This document shows positions 34,058-40,287 of a stretch of 54,786 bases of DNA, piece after piece (position 1 is the first letter of the stretch; the number at the start of each line of letters is the position of its first letter). Below the pieces are notes generated by a model, which was given only the letters and a program-made list of their open reading frames with translations, was not told the origin of the DNA and made no database searches. Source of the stretch: a virus; IMG/VR virus record IMGVR_UViG_3300036826_000065, positions 1 to 54,786 of that record. One strand, given 5' to 3'. A program made the translations under genes and the position numbers.

Positions 34058-34288
34058 CTAGTTGGACTCCCTGGGCGATTCCATTGAATCCAATTCGACA
34101 GCCGCTATCGTCGTCAGGTCGTATCCCTGAGCATCAACACGATCAATCAAGCTTGACCATGCGGCTGTCAGGGACTCGCAGTGAAAGCAGAATAGGCGCG
34201 TGCGCCCATTGTTCAAATGGAACCGAAAAAAGAACAACGATAGGCGCGTATCGTTGTTGATCAACTGAGTATGTCTGTTAATCGTCAT
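34058..34288 (-). CDS. Hypothetical protein downstream of hammerhead ribozyme 4
   Basis: A 76-aa protein starting at ATG 34288, the first ATG after the ribozyme at 34298-34348. The frame extends upstream through the ribozyme, but that part is identical in sequence at unrelated genes and is not coding. Content: FFFRFHLNNGRTRLFCFHCE with a CxxC-like pair, otherwise unremarkable. GGGAG from stem I of the ribozyme is its only ribosome site. Function unknown. Confidence 0.7.
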   Translation of the reverse strand: MTINRHTQLINNDTRLSLFFFRFHLNNGRTRLFCFHCESLTAAWSSLIDRVDAQGYDLTTIAAVELDSMESPRESN

Positions 34289-34297
34289 AGTGGGTAT

Positions 34298-34348
34298 CTC
34301 CCTACGCCTCACGGCGTTTCGTCCCATCCCAGGGACTCATCAGGGGAG
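34298..34348 (-). ncRNA. Type I hammerhead ribozyme (copy 4)
   Basis: Minus strand, 5' to 3': stem I strand CUCCC, core CUGAUGA, stem II GUCCC/GGGAC with loop UGGGAU, core GAAA, stem III CGCC/GGCG with GUGA tetraloop, cleavage triplet GUA, then stem I strand GGGAG. All invariant core positions are present. Predicted cleavage is between 34303 and 34302, 14 nt before the start codon of the next gene. It directly abuts the TAA of the upstream gene. The sequence is identical to copies 2 and 3. Confidence 0.92.
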
Positions 34349-35065
34349 TTAGGATGCGAGCACAATAAAGGGAGAGTCGGCGTTAATCGCGAGTCCCTTC
34401 GCCCTTAAGCCGACAACGACTCCCTTCGGGTCCAGAAATCGCAAGTCGTGCAAGTCGCCATCAATCACACGGTAACCATGCCACGTCTCAGGCAAAGGGA
34501 AACCTTTGCGCACATGAAACACGACAGCGACATTGACGCCTAGCGCGAGTACTCGCAGGGACTCAGTTAGATTCTCGCCACTGTAGCTGTATGTCAGATG
34601 GTAGTTAGGTAGCTGGCGCAAATCCGCTTTAGGTAGTTTGGTGTAATCGTAAAAGGTTACCTGGGGAAACGACCGCGCCATTTCTTTGGCTAACCACGGT
34701 AGATCACTCGTGCCGTTGATACGGACAGCTAAACGCATGCCGCGTTTGGCGGCGCGGCGCACGTACATGCCAATGTCATACCTGAGGCATGCCAGAAACA
34801 ATGCACGATTGCCAGCCAGCAACATAGTCTTGGCGACTCGTGCCGCTTGCACGTTGCGAAACCGCCCCATGCCAGCCATATTGAGACATAGCGCTATGCA
34901 CCATGCCGTTGCGCCTAGGCAGACATTGAGGACTCCTGAAGACATAGCTGGCGCCAGATACATAATCGCTGTCAGCCAGCCTAGGGACTCGCCCTTGACA
35001 GTCTTGTAATTGTCATCCTGCAATAGCCGTTTGTAACCGTTTGGTTTCCGTTTATTCGTCGTCAT
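34349..35065 (-). CDS. GP88-family phage protein
   Basis: A 238-aa member of the phage 'gene product 88' family, recognised by KGESLGWLTAIMYLAPAMSSG, the cysteine block NVCLGATAWCIALCLNMAG, RINGTSDLPW, FYDYTKLP, and C-terminal VIDGDLHDLRFLDPKGVVVGLRAKG. The family is widespread in phages and its biochemical role is not established; conserved cysteines hint at a metal site. Translation starts at ATG 35065 after ribozyme copy 3, and its stop codon TAA touches copy 4. Length is normal for the family. Confidence 0.88.
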   Translation of the reverse strand: MTTNKRKPNGYKRLLQDDNYKTVKGESLGWLTAIMYLAPAMSSGVLNVCLGATAWCIALCLNMAGMGRFRNVQAARVAKTMLLAGNRALFLACLRYDIGMYVRRAAKRGMRLAVRINGTSDLPWLAKEMARSFPQVTFYDYTKLPKADLRQLPNYHLTYSYSGENLTESLRVLALGVNVAVVFHVRKGFPLPETWHGYRVIDGDLHDLRFLDPKGVVVGLRAKGLAINADSPFIVLAS

Positions 35066-35077
35066 AGTAGTTTGGGT

Positions 35078-35128
35078 CTCCCTACGCCTCACGGCGTTTC
35101 GTCCCATCCCAGGGACTCATCAGGGGAG
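35078..35128 (-). ncRNA. Type I hammerhead ribozyme (copy 3)
   Basis: Same 51-nt sequence and fold as at 34298-34348. Predicted cleavage between 35083 and 35082, leaving a 17-nt leader (GGGAGACCCAAACUACU) before ATG 35065 of the GP88 gene. It abuts the TAA of the upstream gene (35131-35129). Confidence 0.92.
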
Positions 35129-35347
35129 TTAGCGAACCCGGAACACCGGACGGCGCCCACAGTCCTCCCCAGGGCGCACGGCAACGTTGATTCTACCGAC
35201 CTTGATTTCGGAACCGCCAGCTAACCACTGATACTTGCGCGGCGAAACCTTGACCCATGGACCATGCGCAAAGTTGTAGCAAGTACACTCCAGTACGGAG
35301 TGATCGAATTCAAACGTGGCGCCAATTTCCAGGTCGCGAAATTTCAT
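35129..35347 (-). CDS. Hypothetical protein, probable SH3-like/beta-barrel fold
   Basis: A 72-aa protein (MKFRDLEIGATFEFDHSVLE...WVKVSPRKYQWL) whose pattern, 'F.dL..G..F.f......wvK.s...y', is common among small phage and bacterial proteins of unknown function. It overlaps the upstream stop as TAATG, so it is translationally coupled and, unlike its neighbours, has no ribozyme before it. Its own TAA abuts ribozyme copy 3. Confidence 0.75.
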   Translation of the reverse strand: MKFRDLEIGATFEFDHSVLECTCYNFAHGPWVKVSPRKYQWLAGGSEIKVGRINVAVRPGEDCGRRPVFRVR

Positions 35348-35571
35348 TAGCGTAAACCTCCATTGAGCAGCACACGATAAGTGTGATTCCCAGCAAAGTC
35401 GCTGTATCGGTATTCCACGCGATTACGATTCCGATAATCGCGTGTTGCGTCGTTATGGCCGAAGTAGTCACGAGTCCAATCTGTCGCCAGCCAGAGAAAC
35501 TCGCAATGAACGGTGACGTCAAATGACGTTTCCGTCTGGTTTTCAAAACATACGATGTAAGGTCTTTCCAT
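35347..35571 (-). CDS. Hypothetical protein downstream of ribozyme copy 2
   Basis: A 74-aa polar protein rich in Tyr, Arg and Asn (WTRDYFGHNDATRDYRNRNR). Not recognised. ATG 35571 follows ribozyme copy 2 at 10 nt from its GGGAG; leader identical in length and almost in sequence to that of the gene at 34058-34288. Confidence 0.68.
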   Translation of the reverse strand: MERPYIVCFENQTETSFDVTVHCEFLWLATDWTRDYFGHNDATRDYRNRNRVEYRYSDFAGNHTYRVLLNGGLR

Positions 35572-35580
35572 AGTGGGTAT

Positions 35581-35631
35581 CTCCCTACGCCTCACGGCGT
35601 TTCGTCCCATCCCAGGGACTCATCAGGGGAG
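35581..35631 (-). ncRNA. Type I hammerhead ribozyme (copy 2)
   Basis: Identical to copies 3 and 4 over all 51 nt. Predicted cleavage between 35586 and 35585. 5' end abuts the TAA of the gene at 35632-35871; the product begins 14 nt before ATG 35571. Confidence 0.92.
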
Positions 35632-35871
35632 TTAGTGTCTCCAAAACTTGCCATTCGGACTGGCAGCGCCGTCAGGATTGATATAACCGTGGCATTCGTC
35701 AGCGGGTCTATACCACGTCAGCAATAGGGACTCTGACGGATTAGCATAGTGCTTAAGGTATCGGCGCATTTGCAGCATCGCGCCCTGATCAGTGTGCGCC
35801 GTCAGGCGAACATAATTTCGCTCGCCTAGGCTGTCGATAATCTCAATCGCGTATGTCGTGTAAGGTTTCAT
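35632..35871 (-). CDS. Hypothetical protein between ribozymes 1 and 2
   Basis: A 79-aa protein (YAIEIIDSLGERNYVRLTAHTDQGAMLQMRRYLKHYA...) with a probable strand-helix-strand start. Not recognised. ATG 35871 follows ribozyme copy 1; GGGAG of its stem I lies 9-10 nt upstream. TAA stop touches ribozyme copy 2. Confidence 0.7.
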   Translation of the reverse strand: MKPYTTYAIEIIDSLGERNYVRLTAHTDQGAMLQMRRYLKHYANPSESLLLTWYRPADECHGYINPDGAASPNGKFWRH

Positions 35872-35880
35872 CGTTTGTGT

Positions 35881-35936
35881 CTCCCTACGGCGCCGTGGGC
35901 GCCGTTTCGTCCCATCCCAGGGACTCATCAGGGGAG
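35881..35936 (-). ncRNA. Type I hammerhead ribozyme (copy 1, longer stem III)
   Basis: Same core and stems I and II as the other copies, but stem III is CGGCGCC/GGCGCCG with loop CAC instead of CGCC/GGCG with loop GUGA. The two arms changed together, keeping full pairing, and the GUA triplet is retained. Predicted cleavage between 35886 and 35885. It abuts the TAA of the upstream membrane protein gene. Confidence 0.92.
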
Positions 35937-36161
35937 TTAGGACAAGTCAGCCAGTAGCGCAACGACGGCGCCGATTACCGCGCCGCCTAGTCCGGTGATT
36001 GCCGCCCATGCGCCGGCTGACCAGACAGTGGGCGCCGCAACATGGAGTGTTGCCGCGACAGCTAGCGCGAGAAATCCGACCGCTGAAAGACCCAGGGCGC
36101 CGCACATGAAGTAGTCAACTACCGGGATGCCGTTTGTGTAACTGCGTTTGTTGTTTGTCAT
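35937..36161 (-). CDS. Two-TM membrane protein, candidate holin
   Basis: A 74-aa protein with two hydrophobic segments (about residues 18-42 and 51-71) and a basic N-terminus (MTNNKRSYTN), giving a class II holin-like topology. No endolysin is next to it, so a holin role is only suggested by size and topology. First gene of the ribozyme operon; upstream DNA (36179-36339) is strongly structured. Its TAA touches ribozyme copy 1. Confidence 0.68.
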   Translation of the reverse strand: MTNNKRSYTNGIPVVDYFMCGALGLSAVGFLALAVAATLHVAAPTVWSAGAWAAITGLGGAVIGAVVALLADLS

Positions 36162-36178
36162 AGGTAAGTCAATCCTAG

Positions 36179-36339
36179 TGACTACTCCCCAAGGTAGTCA
36201 AGTGTCGGCGCAAGTCAGCTATTGACTTTGCGGCGCAAACGCGAGTTAGGCTGACTCAGTGGCGCCGACCGCCGTGCGCCGCATGCCATAGTCTTACCGT
36301 GCGCCCTGGGCATGCTGTATCAGTGACTTACAGCATGCC
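36179..36339 (-). other. Structured leader region of the ribozyme operon
   Basis: Three separate foldable units: TGACTAC/GTAGTCA hairpin (36179-36200); a nested hairpin with three perfect stems, GTCGGCGC/GCGCCGAC (36204-36211 with 36262-36269), AGTCAGC/GCTGACT (36213-36219 with 36250-36256) and TTTGC/GCAAA (36227-36231 with 36235-36239); and an 11-bp stem GGCATGCTGTA/TACAGCATGCC (36309-36319 with 36329-36339). No U-tract follows any of them. I do not recognise a known RNA family. Confidence 0.6.
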
Positions 36340-36616
36340 GTAGGACTAGCTATAGGCGTTAGCCGGTTTCGGACCGACCGCTCGGTTTCCTGACCCCGGC
36401 TTTCCCCTTTGTTTTCAAGCACGTACCAGCGTTACAAGAAATTTCACCCCAAACGGGCTTGGGGCGTTTGGAGAGGTCGATCCTATAGATTTTGAATGGG
36501 CCAATTTTTGGCCGGAAATATTTTGGGAGTCCCAGGCCGGAGACAGAGCCCATATAAAAGGAAAGCCCCGCGCCGCCGAAGCGGAACGCGGGGCTGAAGG
36601 TTTCCAGGGGGGGGTG
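36340..36616. other. Non-coding stretch with small hairpins
   Basis: No gene seen. It holds CCCCAA-ACGGGC-TTGGGG (36446-36463), GGCCAA-TTT-TTGGCC (about 36499-36513), an inverted copy of the TGAAAACAAAG motif (36404-36420), and the terminator at 36554-36595. A promoter for the ribozyme operon should lie here, but no good -35/-10 pair stands out. Confidence 0.5.
36554..36595 (-). terminator. Intrinsic terminator after the 36617-36862 gene
   Basis: AGCCCCGCG (36564-36572) pairs with CGCGGGGCT (36587-36595); on the minus strand the stem is followed by TTTCCTTTTAT. It ends the two-gene unit 37011-36617. Confidence 0.85.
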
Positions 36617-36862
36617 CTACTTACCCCAAACGTCTGGCAGCATGGACTGACAAACCGCTTCAAACAGGCTGTCGATGGCTTTCAGCGGTACACCATCCAG
36701 ATCAGATACGCTCCGCATGATGGTAACGACTTCCCGCGCAATCATCGCCTCTTGCAGCCCCACGCCCAGGGCACGGTAGACCGGGTCGCTTGAGAGCTTT
36801 TTTGAAATCGCCTTGAGTTGAGCTTTTTGCCAGTTGCCGCCCTGAAGGCTGGGGCTCGTCAC
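36617..36862 (-). CDS. Hypothetical helical protein
   Basis: An 81-aa, mostly helical protein (WQKAQLKAISKKLSSD; LQEAMIAREVVTIMRSVSDLDG). Start is GTG 36862, overlapping the previous stop as GTGA, with GGAGG 7 nt upstream. It is followed at once by an intrinsic terminator. Not recognised. Confidence 0.75.
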   Translation of the reverse strand: MTSPSLQGGNWQKAQLKAISKKLSSDPVYRALGVGLQEAMIAREVVTIMRSVSDLDGVPLKAIDSLFEAVCQSMLPDVWGK

Positions 36863-37011
36863 TGCACTTCCTCCGCGAGGAGGTCGAGAGCCATGTCGAT
36901 ATGGACGGCGGCGTCCCGCAGGTGGTCGATGGCGGTTTGGCCTTCGGCTTCCATAGCCGCGCCCAGTTTGATGATGGCGCTATTCGCGAGTTCTTTCCAG
37001 GTCGTCTTCAT
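36859..37011 (-). CDS. 50-aa helical protein
   Basis: A 50-aa amphipathic helical protein (MKTTWKELANSAIIKLGAAM...HLRDAAVHIDMALDLLAEEVQ). The ribosome site GGGAG and leader (GGGAGACACCCACC) closely resemble the leaders left by ribozyme cleavage further down, although no hammerhead precedes it. Instead a CCTTAG/CTAAGG hairpin covers part of the ribosome site. Coupled to the next gene by GTGA. Function unknown. Confidence 0.7.
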   Translation of the reverse strand: MKTTWKELANSAIIKLGAAMEAEGQTAIDHLRDAAVHIDMALDLLAEEVQ

Positions 37012-37023
37012 GGTGGGTGTCTC

Positions 37024-37043
37024 CCTTAGATCTCAGCCTAAGG
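37024..37043 (-). promoter_or_regulatory. Hairpin overlapping a ribosome site
   Basis: CCTTAG (minus 37043-37038) pairs with CTAAGG (37029-37024), and the GG of the second arm is part of AAGGGAG, the ribosome site of the gene at 36859-37011. A possible protein- or RNA-controlled translational switch. Confidence 0.4.
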
Positions 37044-37065
37044 GGTAATCGCGCCTTCAAGTCAA

Positions 37066-37096
37066 GCAAAAAAGAGGGCCTCGCAGAAGGAGGCCC
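37066..37096 (-). terminator. Intrinsic terminator after the 41585-37167 operon
   Basis: GGGCCTC (37076-37082) and GAGGCCC (37090-37096) form a 7-bp stem with a 7-nt loop, followed on the minus strand by TCTTTTTTGC. Confidence 0.85.
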
Positions 37097-37166
37097 AGAT
37101 TTGTGGATGTATTGAACTGAGAAGTCGGCAGGTTGACTGCCAGGGAATACCGAAACCTCCCCCAGT

Positions 37167-37685
37167 TTACCGCGCCGGTCGCCACAGGACGTCCTCAACC
37201 GGCGTCTTGCCGGTGACCAGGGGATGGTGCAGCCAGTAGGCATCCAGGACGTTGTACAGCCTTAGGCGCCCAGAGGCTCTGTAGACGCTCCGCAGGTATT
37301 CCGGCCTGATCGGCACCCCCAGGTAGGGGACAGCGGCATTGGCGCCCCTCCAGGCGAGTTCCACGGCTATTCCTGGGGCGCTTGCGGGCTGTACCCAGGC
37401 GTGATGGATGGCGAGCGGGATGGTTGGTGAGACGGCGTACCCTTCCACGTAGACCCACTTGTGCGGGTAACGGGTGGCGAGCCGGTAAGCGCGGGTGAAA
37501 CATTGCTGCGGCTCCAGGGGATGTTTATTCTGGCGCCAGGAGAATTCCTGGCCGTGCCGCAGCACGAGATCCTCGATGCAGATGAACCGCCGCTCGTCGG
37601 CGCCAGGGATGGTGCGATGGATCGTGACCATGTTGCGCAGGAAGGTGCGGAGGTCGTCGATCATGCCGGTTCGATCTCGTTTCAT
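37167..37685 (-). CDS. Conserved phage protein (YVEGYA...HAWV type)
   Basis: A 172-aa protein with CFTRAYRLATRYPHKWVYVEGYAVSP, a single HHAWV, and YLGVPIRPEYL, a set of motifs seen in many phage proteins of unknown function, in which the Cys and His resemble an NlpC/transglutaminase-like dyad. I chose ATG 37685 because it overlaps the preceding stop (ATGA); the open frame further upstream overlaps that gene. It is the last gene before a strong terminator. Catalytic function is inference. Confidence 0.7.
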   Translation of the reverse strand: MKRDRTGMIDDLRTFLRNMVTIHRTIPGADERRFICIEDLVLRHGQEFSWRQNKHPLEPQQCFTRAYRLATRYPHKWVYVEGYAVSPTIPLAIHHAWVQPASAPGIAVELAWRGANAAVPYLGVPIRPEYLRSVYRASGRLRLYNVLDAYWLHHPLVTGKTPVEDVLWRPAR

Positions 37686-38272
37686 TGGGTGCGCCTCCGC
37701 ATCTCGGATGGCATGAAGTCGTGCATCGACCACTTGCCGTATCCAAACATTTTCAATCGCCCGTCGAAATCTTTCTGATCGTTGAGCATGAATTCGGGCT
37801 TGCCGATGAAGAGCCGCCCTTGAATATTCTGCACGCAGGTACACACGCGCTCCGGCGTCTGCACCAGTGCGTTGAGGGCATCGCGGACGGTCAGGAGGCC
37901 TTGCGCAACTAGCTCGTGCTGATGGTCGGCGCCCTGATCGAGATGGGCCCTGATCTCGGCCTCCGGCAACGCCATCAACGCTGGCGTCGTGCCGAAGCGG
38001 TTGATCACCGACACCAGCGCGACGGCGTCCGGCTTGACGATATCGACGGCGAACCGCAGGATGCCGAATGCCGCGTTCTTGGTCGCGCCGCTATTGAGCC
38101 AGTCGTCGCCCAGGCGTTCCGCGATCTCGGCTTCGACCTTGCGCATGCGGTGGAGCGTCTCGCCCTGGTGCAACGTCGCGATCAACATGCCGAAGCTTTT
38201 CTTCTGCCGGAGATCGACCTTCGCCATATTCAGCGCTTGCGCGGCGATGCCCTTGAGTTCCGCGTCAGTCAT
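37682..38272 (-). CDS. Hypothetical protein
   Basis: A 196-aa protein, largely helical in the first half (DAELKGIAAQALNMAKVDLRQKKS) and with two close cysteines (RVCTCVQN) in the second. Start ATG 38272 overlaps the preceding stop as ATGA; a GTG at 38296 is an alternative. Not recognised. Confidence 0.75.
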   Translation of the reverse strand: MTDAELKGIAAQALNMAKVDLRQKKSFGMLIATLHQGETLHRMRKVEAEIAERLGDDWLNSGATKNAAFGILRFAVDIVKPDAVALVSVINRFGTTPALMALPEAEIRAHLDQGADHQHELVAQGLLTVRDALNALVQTPERVCTCVQNIQGRLFIGKPEFMLNDQKDFDGRLKMFGYGKWSMHDFMPSEMRRRTQ

Positions 38273-38505
38273 TGTCTTTGCATCCAAAACGTCCACGCCA
38301 GGACCGCAGCCCTGGCGGCTTGCCGCTTGGTCATGTGCGGCGGATCGTGCTCACCGGCGCCTGGGACATAGCACATGCAGCGATGTTCGATATGCGCCAC
38401 CGAACCCATGATGGTGCGGAAGCCGCACTCGCCGTGCATCGGCTGTTTAAAGTCGGAATGCTGTTCGCTCTCCGCGACCGGCTCGCCGCACCACAGGCAG
38501 ATCAT
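38269..38505 (-). CDS. Small zinc-binding protein
   Basis: A 78-aa protein beginning MICLWCGEPV, with CxxC at 3-6 and later MHGEC, HRCMCYVPG and HDPPH, suggesting a zinc site. ATGA overlaps at both ends show tight coupling. Function unknown. Confidence 0.75.
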   Translation of the reverse strand: MICLWCGEPVAESEQHSDFKQPMHGECGFRTIMGSVAHIEHRCMCYVPGAGEHDPPHMTKRQAARAAVLAWTFWMQRQ

Positions 38506-38705
38506 GAAGGGCTCTCCAGTTGATATCGGACGTAGCCGCCCTTATTTTCCAAGGTCACTCTCCATTCGCTCCAGCCCGCTGGCACCAGCTTGACGAACTC
38601 GTCGAAGGGTAGGCTGAAAGAGCCGCCATTGTGCCGAAGCATGACAAATAGACACAGGGCAAGCTCTCTACAGTGCTCCTCGTTTTCGTCTATTTCCTCG
38701 ATCAT
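38502..38705 (-). CDS. Small hypothetical protein
   Basis: A 67-aa protein with an acidic start (MIEEIDENEEHCRELALCLFVML) followed by a strand-rich second half (WRVTLENKGGYVRYQLES). Coupled by 4-nt overlaps to both neighbours. Not recognised. Confidence 0.72.
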   Translation of the reverse strand: MIEEIDENEEHCRELALCLFVMLRHNGGSFSLPFDEFVKLVPAGWSEWRVTLENKGGYVRYQLESPS

Positions 38706-39031
38706 GACCTTACCGCCATCTTCACGCCCTCCAGAACCTTCTCGTGACCGGCGAGCGCTTCCTCGTAGCTCCGGTAGCGCCGCTGCATAATGTCCTCGCT
38801 CGCGAGGCTAATCCCGCAGCCGCCGAAAATCATCGTCTCCCACAAAACCGGCTTGCCGGACCGCCACCAGTTGTGATCGACGCCCAGGAACACGGTGCTG
38901 ACCGTGTAGTCGCCCACGCGATCCTGGCGCACGACGCGATCCGAAAGTTCAAACCACGTCGCCCACTTGAAAATGTCCGGTTCTTCAACCGGCGTCTTGC
39001 CATCCAGCGCCAGGATGTAGTTCTTGATCAA
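38702..39031 (-). CDS. Conserved phage protein
   Basis: A 109-aa protein starting at TTG 39031, with GGAGG 7 nt upstream and a TTGA overlap with the preceding stop. ATG further upstream in this frame lie over the previous gene. Motifs FKWATWFELSDRVV, TVFLGVDHNWWRSGKPVLWETMIFGG and a C-terminal helix RYRSYEEALAGHEKVL belong to a family common in phages, of unknown function. Confidence 0.75.
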   Translation of the reverse strand: MIKNYILALDGKTPVEEPDIFKWATWFELSDRVVRQDRVGDYTVSTVFLGVDHNWWRSGKPVLWETMIFGGCGISLASEDIMQRRYRSYEEALAGHEKVLEGVKMAVRS

Positions 39032-39963
39032 ATCTTCACCTCCACGTCGATATCGCGCACGATCTTCCGCTTCTTGTTGCCGCGCACGGTCATCGGCGTC
39101 CAGACAAGCTGGTGATATTTGCCGAACAAGCCTGGGCCTTGCCGATAGTCGCGGAAATGCCCACGGCAAATGTGCATCGCCTTCGCGAGCCCAACTTTGT
39201 CGGCGTTGCCCTCGCGCCGCAGGATCTGTTTCAGCGGATCGATGATGAGCGTCTTGAAGCCGGTCGGCGTCTGGCCTTCATGCCGCTCGCGATGCCTCTT
39301 AACGAGCTTCGCGTCGATCTTGTTGTCCACGACGCGCACGTTGCGACAGTGAAGGAAGCACATTGCCAAGCATGTCGGCTTGACGAACGTCATCAGGTTG
39401 CGCATTGTCTCGTCGTAGGGCTCGCCGCTGGGCGAGTAGGTCTGCATCCAAGGCCGGTCGATGATGACGCCGTCCTTATCGATCATCAGAAAGATCGAGC
39501 CGTGCGGGCCGTCCGCGACGACGTCGCGCCGCATGCGGTAGTCGATGAAGACTTCAAACCAGAGCAACCATTTGCACTCGTCCGGCGGTTTCTGATCCGC
39601 GACGATCTCCTTCGCCGGATCGAGCGAGGTCGTCAGCACGCCCAGGCGCCCGCCGCCCCATTTGTCGCTCAGATCGGTGAGCCCTTTTTCCTTGGAGTAA
39701 ATGTGATTGGGTAAGGGATGTTCAGCGAAGAACTGCGGCCAGGGCGGCGCAAGGTTGGGGAAGTCTTCCTTCAAGTCCCAATATTCCTGATCGGACTGAT
39801 AGAAATATTCCGCGACGTTGGGAATGTGCAAGCACGGCATGTCGTTCTGGAGAAGCTCCAGAACCTTCTGGGCGTGCTTTTCCCAGGCGTCGTACTTGGA
39901 CGGTGCAACGAACCAGGGCGCACGCACCGGGCCGCGCCGGAGATCATCGAGAAAGCGAGCCAT
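39028..39963 (-). CDS. Hypothetical phage protein with conserved C-terminal block
   Basis: A 311-aa protein. N-terminus: helices with WEKHAQKVLELLQND. The C-terminus carries HICRGHFRDYRQGPGLFGKYHQLVW, a block frequent in phage proteins of unknown function (a histidine/arginine cluster followed by GLFGK). It shares overlaps with both neighbours (TGATG and TTGA). Possible nuclease or nucleic-acid binding role is only suggested by the conserved polar block. Confidence 0.72.
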   Translation of the reverse strand: MARFLDDLRRGPVRAPWFVAPSKYDAWEKHAQKVLELLQNDMPCLHIPNVAEYFYQSDQEYWDLKEDFPNLAPPWPQFFAEHPLPNHIYSKEKGLTDLSDKWGGGRLGVLTTSLDPAKEIVADQKPPDECKWLLWFEVFIDYRMRRDVVADGPHGSIFLMIDKDGVIIDRPWMQTYSPSGEPYDETMRNLMTFVKPTCLAMCFLHCRNVRVVDNKIDAKLVKRHRERHEGQTPTGFKTLIIDPLKQILRREGNADKVGLAKAMHICRGHFRDYRQGPGLFGKYHQLVWTPMTVRGNKKRKIVRDIDVEVKI

Positions 39964-40250
39964 CAGTTGCGCTTGCTCCAGTTGTTGGGCACTGCCCCGC
40001 GTATCTCTTCCGCGACGACCTCCGGCTTGTCCGGCAATCTCACCTCGTCACCGGGCTTGAGTCCTCCCAGCGCGAGCCAGCATTGCTCGCAGATGATCGG
40101 CATCGCCGTTCGTTTCTTGAGCAAGCGCTGGCTGGACGGCGACACGATTACCTGTGCGCCGCACTCGCCGCACTTGCGGTCGAAGCTTGAGCCGCGAGTC
40201 GCCCAGTCGGCGTCCGCTCTCGCGCATATGAGCACCATCGGATCGTTCAT
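39963..40250 (-). CDS. Zinc-ribbon protein
   Basis: A 95-aa protein with CGECG (residues 28-32 region) and ICEQCW, two knuckles about 25 residues apart. I start it at ATG 40250 (MNDPMVLICARADADWA); the frame upstream lies over a non-coding hairpin region. Function unknown. Confidence 0.72.
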   Translation of the reverse strand: MNDPMVLICARADADWATRGSSFDRKCGECGAQVIVSPSSQRLLKKRTAMPIICEQCWLALGGLKPGDEVRLPDKPEVVAEEIRGAVPNNWSKRN

Positions 40251-40287
40251 TCTGAAATCTCGAGCCTCTGTATCATGGTAGAAAATC

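Noticed and set aside
34289-34327. Common N-terminal extension MGRNAVRRRE of four small proteins
   Set aside because: Four unrelated genes share it only because the frame runs through the hammerhead ribozyme; real starts are the ATG after the cleavage site.
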